Shown here: positions 1 to 5,889 of the stretch, one piece after another
Layout of the letters: each line of letters starts with the position of its first letter
Position numbering within the stretch: the first letter of the stretch is position 1
Origin: CAZFYZ01 sp964523735
GTDB taxonomy: Bacteria > Armatimonadota > UBA5829
Length of the DNA stretch: 11,666 nt
Direction of reading: 5' to 3'
NCBI GenBank assembly: GCA_964523735.1
Contig: CAZFYZ010000115.1
Coordinates: 1 to 11,666, forward strand
Notes under the pieces: model-generated
Seen by the model: only the letters and a program-made list of their open reading frames with translations
Database searches by the model: none
What the model was told of the DNA's origin: nothing
Position numbers and translations under genes: made by a program

Positions 1-810
1 AATACACCAATGGTCGGGCTGTTCGAGAACTTCTTCTACGACAAGATGCCCGACTACATGACCGTGTATGCCATTCCCTGGGATTGGACCCAGAAGTATG
101 GGATCAGGAAGCACCTGTGGCACGGAGCCAGCCACTTCTATGCAGCCAGCCGTGCAAGCGAACTGATGGGGCGCAAGCTTGAGGACACAAACCTCATAAC
201 CTGCCACCTGGGTGGTAGTTCATCCATACAGGCGATCAGGAAGGGTGCCGGAATCGAAGGGTGCGGCGGGTTCACGCTGCAGAATGGGGTACCGCACTCC
301 GTTCGCCCCGGAGACCTCGATCCGTTCCTGGTCGCCTACCTGGTGACTCAGGGCGAAGGGACCGTGGAGGAAGTCATCGACAAGATGATGACCGAAGGCG
401 GCCTTGCTGGCATTTCAGGAATCGGGTTCGATATGCGAGACTTGCAGAAGGCAGCAGAATCCGGCCACGACCGCGCAAGGCTGGCGATCGAGAGCTACGT
501 GCACGCGGTCCGCAAGTATGTAGGAAGCTGGATGGCGGTGCTCGGCCACGTAGACGCAATCACGATGCAAGGCGGCACCGGCGAGGCTAGCCCCTACATA
601 CGAAAGAAAGTGCTGCAGGGCTTGGAGGAGTTCGGCATAGTTCTGGATGACAGACGCAATGAAGAGTGTGTCGGAAAGGAAGAGGATATCTCCGCCGACA
701 GCTCACGAACTTCAATATGGGTCATTCAGGTGAACGAGGAAATCGTGGTCGCCAGGGAGTGCTACAAGCTGCTTACTAACGGCGCCGCCGAAGCAGCCTC
801 GCTTGGGTAA
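1..810 (+). CDS. Divergent acetate kinase-like protein (ASKHA), 3' part
   Basis: The gene is cut by the left edge. The frame is open from base 1 and ends with TAA at 808-810, giving 269 visible residues. It resembles the C-terminal two thirds of acetate/propionate/butyrate kinases, which exchange phosphate between ATP and a short-chain carboxylate. Visible family landmarks are KYGIRKHLWHGASH (family KYGIRR..HGTSH), NLITCHLGGSSS (NLI.CHLGNGAS), the arginine in SVRPGDLDP (TRSGDIDP), GLAGISGIGFDMRDL and MQGGTGEAS (FTGGIGEN). It is clearly divergent. The block normally VFDTAFHQTMP, which carries the catalytic Asp, reads LFENFFYDKMP here and puts Glu at the Asp position. The FTPLEGL.MGTRSG region is also altered. 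The C-terminal arginine motif near the end is not obvious. It may be a paralogous kinase with another acyl or sugar-acid substrate. The family is fairly sure, the substrate unknown. Confidence 0.82.
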   Translation, partial: NTPMVGLFENFFYDKMPDYMTVYAIPWDWTQKYGIRKHLWHGASHFYAASRASELMGRKLEDTNLITCHLGGSSSIQAIRKGAGIEGCGGFTLQNGVPHSVRPGDLDPFLVAYLVTQGEGTVEEVIDKMMTEGGLAGISGIGFDMRDLQKAAESGHDRARLAIESYVHAVRKYVGSWMAVLGHVDAITMQGGTGEASPYIRKKVLQGLEEFGIVLDDRRNEECVGKEEDISADSSRTSIWVIQVNEEIVVARECYKLLTNGAAEAASLG

Positions 811-878
811 GCAAGCACAACGCGGCCGGCCGACAGAGTCATCGGCTGCGGTGTTTCAGGCTTCAGCATCGACGGCGC

Positions 879-971
879 ACGGTTAGGCAGTTTGGCAAGC
901 TTGACACTATGGTCAATGCCGCTGGCATCAACACCGGCGGCATTGAGTCACAACTGGCAAGCACTCCGTAG
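879..971 (+). pseudogene. SDR relic (short fragment)
   Basis: A frame read through 888-971 gives QFGKLDTMVNAAGINTGGIE and ends at TAG 969-971. This matches the middle of short-chain dehydrogenases, where a GkLDiLVNNAGi block holds the NNAG motif after beta-strand 4 (here NAAG). Upstream in the same frame nothing looks like a Rossmann fold, and no TGxxxGIG or YxxxK motif lies nearby. If genuine, this is a roughly 30-codon remnant of a deleted SDR gene. It lies between the acetate-kinase-like gene and the Ldh2-family gene. The match is short, so chance resemblance cannot be excluded. Confidence 0.4.
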
Positions 972-1034
972 ATATTTGGCACACAATAGCCGATGCCCGG
1001 AGGGATATCGAGAAGAGTATGGAGGAAGAACAAC

Positions 1035-2048
1035 GTGAAGACCGTACGAGCAAATGAACTCAAGGAGCTGGTTTCAGGCATCTTCCAGAAGAATGGCGTG
1101 CCTGCGTCCGATGCTGATATCGCGGCGGAGTGTATGGTTCACGCCAATCTTAGAGGTGTCGACGGTCACGGTGTCCTAAGAGTAGCTCATTACGTCAAGA
1201 GAATCAAGATCGGCTCGATAAACCCGGTCGCATCCAACGAGGTGACCAGGACATCGGCCGCCACGGCATTGCTTGACGGCGACGACGGCTTGGGCCACGT
1301 AAGTGCATATCTGGCGATGCAGGAAGCCATCAAGATGGCCGAAGAGAGCGGGGTTGCGTTTGTTGGAGTGAACAACTCCAGCCACTGCGGGGCTCTGGCG
1401 TTCCACGTCTCCAGCGCGATAGCTGCGGGAAAGATTGGAATGATGTTCTCGCAGACGGACAAGCGAGTCGTGGCGTTCGGAGGTAAGCAGCCTTTCTTCG
1501 GAACCAATCCTTTGTGCATTGGCGGACCGTGCAAGAGCGGACCTCCGGTTATACTCGACATGGCAACCTCGCTGGCTGCCTGGGGCCATATCATCAAGGC
1601 TCAGGGGCTCAATAAGCCCGTCCCCGAAGAGTGGGGCGTGGCCGTGGACGGCTCGAAGACAACCGACCCTCACAAGATGTACTGGCTTGCCCCGGTTGGC
1701 GGCCCCAAAGGCTATAGCCTGGGAGCAATAGTCGACATTATGACCGGCCTACTCTGCGGAGGTGCCTTCGGGCCTCACGTTGTGGAGATGTATGGCGATT
1801 ACGAGAAGAAGCGCAAGCTCTGCCACATGGTCGCGGCTATAGACTACAAGAAGTTCCCCGGGGCCGACACATTCCTGGAGAATATGACCCAGATGGTCAA
1901 CGAGATTCACGAGGTTCCGCCGGCAGAGGGGTTCACCAGCGTCCTGGCCCCGGGTGAGCCCGAGTATCTGAGAGAGCAGGATCGCAGGGCAAATGGCATT
2001 CCACTTGAAGATCACACGTGGGAAGAGCTTCAGACACTCAGTGCGTAG
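1035..2048 (+). CDS. Ldh2/AllD-family NAD(P)-dependent 2-hydroxyacid dehydrogenase
   Basis: This 337-residue protein belongs to the malate/L-lactate dehydrogenase (Ldh2_MalDH2) superfamily. The superfamily includes ureidoglycolate dehydrogenase AllD, 2,3-diketo-L-gulonate reductase YiaK and sulfolactate dehydrogenase. These enzymes have no classical Rossmann motif and interconvert 2-hydroxy and 2-keto acids with NAD(P). The start is taken as GTG 1035 because GGAGGA at 1021-1026 is well placed; an in-frame ATG at 993 has no such site. Landmarks are RGVDGHG (residues 40-46, catalytic His45; the usual Ser before it is Gly here), NNSSHCGA (114-120), FGTNP (155-159), ILDMATS (173-179), TTDPH (209-213) and GGPKGYSLG (222-230). 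The C-terminal half, with GPHVVEMYGD, KRKLCHMVAAID and EVPPAEGF, resembles AllD most. Length is normal. The substrate cannot be told; the neighbouring dehydrogenases suggest a sugar-derived keto acid rather than ureidoglycolate. Confidence 0.85.
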   Translation: MKTVRANELKELVSGIFQKNGVPASDADIAAECMVHANLRGVDGHGVLRVAHYVKRIKIGSINPVASNEVTRTSAATALLDGDDGLGHVSAYLAMQEAIKMAEESGVAFVGVNNSSHCGALAFHVSSAIAAGKIGMMFSQTDKRVVAFGGKQPFFGTNPLCIGGPCKSGPPVILDMATSLAAWGHIIKAQGLNKPVPEEWGVAVDGSKTTDPHKMYWLAPVGGPKGYSLGAIVDIMTGLLCGGAFGPHVVEMYGDYEKKRKLCHMVAAIDYKKFPGADTFLENMTQMVNEIHEVPPAEGFTSVLAPGEPEYLREQDRRANGIPLEDHTWEELQTLSA

Positions 2049-2078
2049 GCACCAGAAGTTGACTTCTGCTTCGGGTGC
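2049..2078 (+). terminator. Hairpin immediately after the Ldh2 stop codon
   Basis: GCACC-A-GAAG at 2049-2058 pairs with CTTC-G-GGTGC at 2069-2078, giving 9 bp, one A.G mismatch and a 10-nt loop. It begins at the first base after the stop codon. Copy 2 keeps it at 2253-2281 with one G.U pair. No T-run follows, so its role as a terminator or mRNA 3' stabiliser is inferred. Confidence 0.45.
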
Positions 2079-2155
2079 GACCCCACTCATCCGTGCCTGA
2101 CGAATGAATGACCTTGTCTTCTTCGGGCAGCTGTTACCGGACCTCAGCTAAGCAG

Positions 2156-2194
2156 CCTCGCCCTTCCAATGACTAACTCTTTGGAAGGGCGAGG
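2156..2194 (+). terminator. Perfect 14-bp hairpin downstream of the Ldh2 gene
   Basis: CCTCGCCCTTCCAA at 2156-2169 pairs perfectly with 2181-2194 around an 11-nt loop. It lies about 110 bp after the stop codon. There is no U-tract on either side, so it is not a textbook intrinsic terminator. Some bacteria use such U-less hairpins, and it could also protect the transcript end. Confidence 0.55.
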
Positions 2195-2201
2195 TCGTAA
2201 G

Positions 2202-2252
2202 ATTCCCTTTGACGATCACACGTGGGAAGAGCTTCAGACACTCAGTGCGTAG
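2202..2252 (+). pseudogene. Tail of a lost Ldh2-family paralogue
   Basis: In copy 2 of the tandem repeat, the frame from 2202 reads IPFDDHTWEELQTLSA and stops at TAG 2250-2252. The real gene ends IPLEDHTWEELQTLSA. Of the three base differences, two together change Leu to Phe and Glu to Asp, both conservative. There is no start codon or ribosome binding site. I infer the 3' end of a once complete tandem paralogue whose body was deleted. Confidence 0.6.
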
Positions 2253-2361
2253 GCACCAGAAGTTGACTCTGTTTCGGGTGCGACCCCACTCATCCGTGCC
2301 TGACGAAGGAATGGCCTTGTCTTCCTCGGGCAGCTGTTACCAGACCTCAGCTGAACAGGAG

Positions 2362-2400
2362 CCTCGCCCTTCCAATGACGAACTCTTCGGAAGGGCGAGG
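2362..2400. terminator. 12-bp hairpin between converging genes (repeat copy 2)
   Basis: CCTCGCCCTTCC at 2362-2373 pairs perfectly with 2389-2400 around a 15-nt loop. It lies between the plus-strand Ldh2 gene and the 3' end of the minus-strand hydroxyacid dehydrogenase (stop at 2451-2453). It could act as a bidirectional terminator. Neither side has a U-tract. Confidence 0.5.
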
Positions 2401-2450
2401 TCGGAGGGGATACTTATCGTTCGTTAGACTCCCTATAACCTGGACGCAAG

Positions 2451-3407
2451 TCACACAAGTGCGGAAGCGGGACGCTTGCCCTGCATGAAGTCGCGAGCAG
2501 CCTCCGCGACGCGCATATGCAGCCTCTCCAAGGATTTGTCGGATATTGCCGCTACGTGAGCGGTCAAGAACACGTTATCCATGCCGCGAAGCGGGCTGTC
2601 CTGTGGCAGCGGTTCCGTCTCAAATACATCAAGCCCAGCGGCGGCTAGCTTGCCGCTGCGAAGAGCCTCGATCATGTCGGGCTCATTTACAACGGGTCCA
2701 CGCGCGGTGTTGATCAGCAGGGCTCCTGGCTTCATCAAGGCAAACGTATCACGGTTCATCAGGTGCCTCGTCTCGGGCATCAGTGGACAGTGTAGCGAGA
2801 CGATATCTGAGCGGCTCAACAGCGATTCCAGACTCACTCGCTCCACACCAAGCTCAGTGAAAAGGGCTTCCGGTGCCGGAGGATCATACGCTAGTATTTC
2901 CAGCCCAAACGCCTTCGCCTTCTCCGCCAGCCTCCGTGAGATCTTGCCAAACCCGACGAGCCCGAGCGTTCGCCCCCTGAACGCTATGCCGGGACCGCCT
3001 GGCTCAACGGCCCATCCTCCATTCAGTACGTGAGCTTCGTTCAGCTTCATCCGTCTGCCGAGCGAGAGCATCATTGCCATAGCGTGATCCGAAACCTCGT
3101 CAACACAGAAATCCGGAACGTTCGCAACGCAAACTCCCAGATCCTTTGCCGCCGCAAGGTCGACATTGTCAACACCTATGCCGTAGCGTACTACGCACTT
3201 AACCTGCGGCAGAGACTCGAAGACGCGCCTTGTCATGGGAGCCCACAATACCATCAGCACGCGCGCGTCACCGCATGCTTTGATGACATCATCCTCCGTC
3301 CGGCAGGGTGGGTCAGATACCTGCATCTGAATACCGGCGTCGGCCAATATCCTTCTCTCGATCTCAAGTGACTCGTATCCGTTATCTGTCATAATGGCAA
3401 GATTCAT
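2451..3407 (-). CDS. D-isomer-specific 2-hydroxyacid dehydrogenase (GhrB/SerA-like)
   Basis: This 318-residue cytoplasmic NAD(P)-dependent enzyme is of the D-2-hydroxyacid dehydrogenase family (phosphoglycerate dehydrogenase, glyoxylate/hydroxypyruvate reductase, 2-ketoaldonate reductase). It reduces 2-keto acids to D-2-hydroxy acids or the reverse. Domain order is normal: an N-terminal half of the substrate domain (1-100), the cofactor domain (about 101-285) and a C-terminal return. The cofactor loop is GFGKIS (152-157), where the last Gly of GxGxxG is Ser. Asp175 at the end of the second strand suggests NAD. Catalytic residues are Arg236 (NTARG), Glu265 (TEP) and His284 (TAH). The ATG start is supported by GGAGGAG shortly upstream. 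There is no ACT domain, so it is a short form. It is read divergently from the 4049 operon and has its own promoter-operator at 3539-3592. It may be a 2-ketogluconate/2-keto-gulonate reductase; SerA-type biosynthesis is the alternative. Confidence 0.88.
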   Translation of the reverse strand: MNLAIMTDNGYESLEIERRILADAGIQMQVSDPPCRTEDDVIKACGDARVLMVLWAPMTRRVFESLPQVKCVVRYGIGVDNVDLAAAKDLGVCVANVPDFCVDEVSDHAMAMMLSLGRRMKLNEAHVLNGGWAVEPGGPGIAFRGRTLGLVGFGKISRRLAEKAKAFGLEILAYDPPAPEALFTELGVERVSLESLLSRSDIVSLHCPLMPETRHLMNRDTFALMKPGALLINTARGPVVNEPDMIEALRSGKLAAAGLDVFETEPLPQDSPLRGMDNVFLTAHVAAISDKSLERLHMRVAEAARDFMQGKRPASALV

Positions 3408-3433
3408 TTACTCTCCTCCAAAACTGTGACGAG

Positions 3434-3448
3434 TTCGGTCAGACCGAA
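3434..3448. promoter_or_regulatory. Short perfect palindrome in the 2451-3407 gene leader
   Basis: TTCGGTC-A-GACCGAA is a perfect 7-bp inverted repeat with a 1-nt centre. It lies between the proposed transcription start (about 3557) and the start codon (3407) of the minus-strand dehydrogenase. As RNA it could not fold with a 1-nt loop, so a protein-binding site is more likely than a hairpin. No cognate factor is evident, and it does not match the three LacI-type operators here. Confidence 0.3.
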
Positions 3449-3538
3449 TCTCGACCACTGACCTTGTGAAAAATGCGCATGCCTGCATTGTGCGCCCTTA
3501 CTACAACGGAAGACAGGGTTGTGGTTGTGCCAGCATGT

Positions 3539-3556
3539 AGCGCAGGCGCTTGCGCA
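3539..3556 (-). promoter_or_regulatory. LacI-type operator 1
   Basis: On the minus strand it reads TGCGCAAGCGCCTGCGCT, an 18-bp near-palindrome that differs from the perfect operator at 7852-7869 at two positions. The centre is the CG step typical of LacI-family operators. It begins 7 bp downstream of the -10 box of the minus-strand promoter, where a bound dimer would block initiation. The likely binder is the regulator at 6724-7746. Confidence 0.72.
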
Positions 3557-3563
3557 TATCAGC

Positions 3564-3592
3564 AGTTTACCCCAGTTTCTATGCTGTGTCAA
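3564..3592 (-). promoter_or_regulatory. Sigma-70-type promoter of the hydroxyacid dehydrogenase
   Basis: On the minus strand there is a perfect -35 TTGACA (3592-3587), a 17-bp spacer and -10 TAAACT (3569-3564, 4/6). The start point would be near 3557, at the edge of operator 1, leaving a leader of about 150 nt before the ATG. Confidence 0.68.
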
Positions 3593-3708
3593 GGGCTATT
3601 CGTCTGCCTCAAGCGGTAGTTTTTCGACCTGGCTCGATCTACTCTGACCTCAGATAGTAACTAGAACCAGCGGTCAGGGCTTCGCTAAGCACAAACCGTC
3701 ACCCATGC

Positions 3709-3752
3709 GCACTCATTTTCGGAGCATCCGGTTGCTCCTCGGAGATGAGTGC
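3709..3752. repeat. Two-tier inverted repeat between divergent promoters
   Basis: The outer arms GCACTCAT (3709-3716) and ATGAGTGC (3745-3752) are perfect complements. The inner arms GGAGCA (3721-3726) and TGCTCC (3733-3738) are too, with a 6-nt loop and a 4/6-nt internal loop. It sits about 55 bp upstream of the -35 box of the 4049 operon and about 115 bp behind the other promoter. It could be an activator site or a boundary hairpin. Nothing is known of its function. Confidence 0.4.
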
Positions 3753-3806
3753 AACTTCATCGCGAACTGCTGGTCTCAGAACAAAGACGCCGCCCAGGAA
3801 TCGCCG

Positions 3807-3835
3807 TTGACAAGCAGAATTTTACGTGCTAGACT
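3807..3835 (+). promoter_or_regulatory. Sigma-70-type promoter of the 4049-5829 operon
   Basis: Perfect -35 TTGACA (3807-3812), a 17-bp spacer and -10 TAGACT (3830-3835, 4/6). The start would be near 3842, leaving a leader of about 205 nt before the ATG at 4049. Confidence 0.65.
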
Positions 3836-3844
3836 ACAATTGCG

Positions 3845-3862
3845 CGGGCAGGCGATTGCGCA
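3845..3862 (+). promoter_or_regulatory. LacI-type operator 2
   Basis: CGGGCAGGCGATTGCGCA matches the perfect operator at 7852-7869 at 14 of 18 positions, including the central GGCG and the full TGCGCA right end. It begins 9 bp after the -10 box. Its centre is 306 bp from operator 1. It is the weakest of the three sites; the identical placement relative to the promoter is the main support. Confidence 0.6.
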
Positions 3863-4048
3863 GCTTGGGTTGCACCTGCAAGTCGCCTGTCGTGTCTCGC
3901 ACTCACGCAGTGCCTTGTACCAGGGTATGAATGACGGATCAGCGTCCAGGCGCGGACGAAGGTTGGTCGAAAACTGAGCCTTTGTCACTGGTTCGGGCAC
4001 CTGAATATGCCGTGAAGATCTGGAATTCACGCGCGAAGGAGATTACTA

Positions 4049-5071
4049 ATGAAAGCTGCCAGATATCTGGGCCCGAACAGCATGGAGGTTGCCGAGGCGT
4101 CGATGCCGGTCCTGTCGGAGGGCCAAGCCCTAGTAAAGGTTCACTGTGCGGGCGTATGTGGCACCGATTTGGCAATAGCCGCCGGCGCGCATCCCCGAGC
4201 AAAACCACCACTGATCCCAGGCCATGAGTTCGTGGGCGAAGTGGTTGATGTTCGTCCAGCGCAAGGCGGGGACAATAGGGTCAGTGTCGGTGACAGAGTA
4301 ACAGCCTATCCGCTCATTAGCTGTGGAAAATGCTGGCCGTGTCTGAATGGCCATCCTCATGTATGCCGGGACCTAAGAATCATGGGCATCGATAAGGACG
4401 GCTGCATGTGCCAGTACACGGCGCTGGACATCGACAGCCTATACACAGTTCCGCCGGACCTTCCAGATGAGAAAGCAGTCCTGGTTGAGCCGCTGGCAGT
4501 GGGCGTTCACGCGGCTACCGATATTGCAGAGGGCGAGCCGGCGGTTGTGATCGGAGCCGGGCCGGTCGGTCTGGCGCTCGCGTTAGCGCTTCGAGCAGGC
4601 GGCGCGGGGCGGATCATCGTCTCCGACGTCAGTGAATACCGGGTCGAGGTCTCCAGAGGATTAGGTTTCGAAGGAGTAGACGTTCGTAAGGATGACCTGT
4701 TGGGCATAGTCATGGACATAACGGACGGAAACGGAACAGGTCTTGTGTTTGAGGCTGCGGGGAGCCCTGAGTCCATAAAAACAGCTTTTGAGATCGTGCG
4801 GCCCAAGGCCCGGATTGTGCTCGTCAGCTCTCACAAGAAGCCGCGCGAAGTTGATCTAAGGACAGTGGTCTTCAAGGAAATTGCAGTCATAGGTACAAGG
4901 GTCTATACTCGTTCGGATTTCGCGCGGGCGGTTGAGATAGCGGGCAGTCTGCCGCTCGAGAAGCTCATATCGAATGCTCTGCCCATTGACGACACCACAG
5001 AGGCCTTCCAACTGGCCGGCTCGCCTGACAAGGCGTGCAAAGTCGTAATAGACATGGGGTACAACCAATGA
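4049..5071 (+). CDS. Zinc-dependent alcohol/polyol dehydrogenase (IdnD/sorbitol dehydrogenase-like)
   Basis: This 340-residue cytoplasmic medium-chain dehydrogenase oxidises a secondary alcohol with NAD(P). The GroES-like domain carries the catalytic zinc ligands Cys37 (GVCGTD), His59 and Glu60 (PGHE), and Glu147 (VEPLA). The structural zinc site is complete, with Cys92, 95, 98 and 106. The Rossmann domain has GAGPVG (169-174), and Asp193 after the second strand points to NAD. Length is typical. The ATG has AAGGAG 7 nt upstream. It resembles the sorbitol, L-idonate 5- and threonine dehydrogenase branch. The next gene overlaps it by 4 bp (ATGA) and is a gluconate-5-dehydrogenase-like SDR, the same pairing as idnD-idnO, so an aldonate or polyol substrate is likely. 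Control by operator 2 is inferred. Exact substrate unknown. Confidence 0.88.
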   Translation: MKAARYLGPNSMEVAEASMPVLSEGQALVKVHCAGVCGTDLAIAAGAHPRAKPPLIPGHEFVGEVVDVRPAQGGDNRVSVGDRVTAYPLISCGKCWPCLNGHPHVCRDLRIMGIDKDGCMCQYTALDIDSLYTVPPDLPDEKAVLVEPLAVGVHAATDIAEGEPAVVIGAGPVGLALALALRAGGAGRIIVSDVSEYRVEVSRGLGFEGVDVRKDDLLGIVMDITDGNGTGLVFEAAGSPESIKTAFEIVRPKARIVLVSSHKKPREVDLRTVVFKEIAVIGTRVYTRSDFARAVEIAGSLPLEKLISNALPIDDTTEAFQLAGSPDKACKVVIDMGYNQ

Positions 5072-5829
5072 TGATCGATCTATCTGGCAAGCGTGCTCTG
5101 ATCACGGGTGGCAGCAAAGGCATTGGCTATGCTACTGCTCGTAAGATGGCTGAGTCCGGGGCCGACGTGATCTTGCTTGCTCGCAACGTCGAGCAACTGA
5201 CCGAGGCTGCAAACGGACTTGCCTATACCGGTAGGTCCATAGAGACCTGTGTGTTCGATCTTAGAGACTTCGACAATACAGCAAGCGTCTATGCGAAGCT
5301 AACGGCAGACGGCCGCGGCATCGACATACTGGTAGCCAACGCCGGAGTCAACCTGAGGGGGCCTGCAGAGTCCATAGAACTCGACGTTTGGAACTCCGTG
5401 ATGGGGTTGAACGTGACCTCAGTCTTTCTTCTCTGCCAGGAGTTCGCCAGAGAGCGGATTGCGAGGGGAGCCAAGGGCAAGATCGTCACACTGGCGTCGC
5501 TCATGAGCGAGTCGGTGCGAAGCGGGTGCGCGCCCTATGCAACCTCCAAAGGAGCTATTCGCCAGATGACTAAGGCGCTTGCTGTGGAGTGGGCCAAGCA
5601 CGGCATAAACGTCAACGCCATTGCGCCAGGCTACACTCGCACCGAGATGAACGAACCCCTCTATAACGATCAGGAGTTCAATAGATGGGTCGTGGATCGG
5701 ACGCCGATGGGAAGGTGGGCCGAGCCGGAAGAGATAGCTGGCTTGGCGGTAGTCCTGGCGTCAGATGTCACCGATTTCGTCACGGGCCAAACCATATGTA
5801 TAGACGGCGGGTTGCTTTCAAGGTACTGA
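5068..5829 (+). CDS. Gluconate 5-dehydrogenase-like SDR (IdnO-like)
   Basis: This 253-residue classical short-chain dehydrogenase interconverts a ketone and a secondary alcohol with NAD(P). Motifs are TGGSKGIG (13-20), NAG (91-93), catalytic Asn115, Ser144, Tyr157 and Lys161 (YATSK), and the C-terminal IDGG. The stretch TLASLMSE after beta-5, with NVNAIAPGYTRTEMN and the RTPMGRW block, closely follows gluconate 5-dehydrogenases (5-ketogluconate reductases; SLMSE is characteristic there). The start is ATG 5068, within the ATGA overlap with the stop of the preceding dehydrogenase; ATG 5071 is equally possible. Longer upstream extension has no support. Overlap implies translational coupling and matched amounts of the two enzymes. 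In an idonate-type route the first enzyme would make 5-ketogluconate and this one would reduce it to gluconate. KduD-type or 3-oxoacyl reductase roles are less likely alternatives. Confidence 0.85.
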   Translation: MMIDLSGKRALITGGSKGIGYATARKMAESGADVILLARNVEQLTEAANGLAYTGRSIETCVFDLRDFDNTASVYAKLTADGRGIDILVANAGVNLRGPAESIELDVWNSVMGLNVTSVFLLCQEFARERIARGAKGKIVTLASLMSESVRSGCAPYATSKGAIRQMTKALAVEWAKHGINVNAIAPGYTRTEMNEPLYNDQEFNRWVVDRTPMGRWAEPEEIAGLAVVLASDVTDFVTGQTICIDGGLLSRY

Positions 5830-5889
5830 GTCCGGTTGTGCCGAGACACGATTGGACAAAGTCGCGAGAAAGCCCGGAGGGAGTAGGTC

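Larger units (their letters stand above)
1998..2197 (+). repeat. Tandem repeat copy 1 (Ldh2 3' end plus downstream hairpins)
   Basis: This 200-bp unit covers the last 16 codons of the Ldh2-family gene, its stop codon and about 150 bp of downstream DNA. A second copy starts only 4 bp after it. By hand alignment the two differ by about 12 substitutions, one 1-nt deletion and one 3-nt insertion, roughly 93% identity. The unit holds two hairpins, described separately. Confidence 0.9.
2202..2403 (+). repeat. Tandem repeat copy 2
   Basis: This is the second copy of the unit at 1998-2197, directly adjacent and in the same orientation. It carries the same coding tail, stop codon and hairpin pair. 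The stem of the second hairpin is unchanged while its loop has changed, which suggests some constraint on structure. Confidence 0.9.

Noticed and set aside
901..929. TTGACA upstream of the Ldh2-family gene as a promoter
   Set aside because: No acceptable -10 box at 16-18 bp; the hexamer falls within the SDR-like coding fragment (KLDT codons).
1176..1673. Minus-strand open frame (165 codons) opposite the Ldh2-family gene
   Set aside because: No start signal or motif, and it is fully covered by a well supported plus-strand gene.
3474..3482. Auxiliary operator half-site TGCGCATGC in the dehydrogenase leader
   Set aside because: Only one half matches, with no paired arm at the right spacing.
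3927..3977. 16-codon open frame in the leader of the 4049 operon, possible leader peptide
   Set aside because: It has a weak ribosome binding site and no runs of regulatory codons or attenuator structure.
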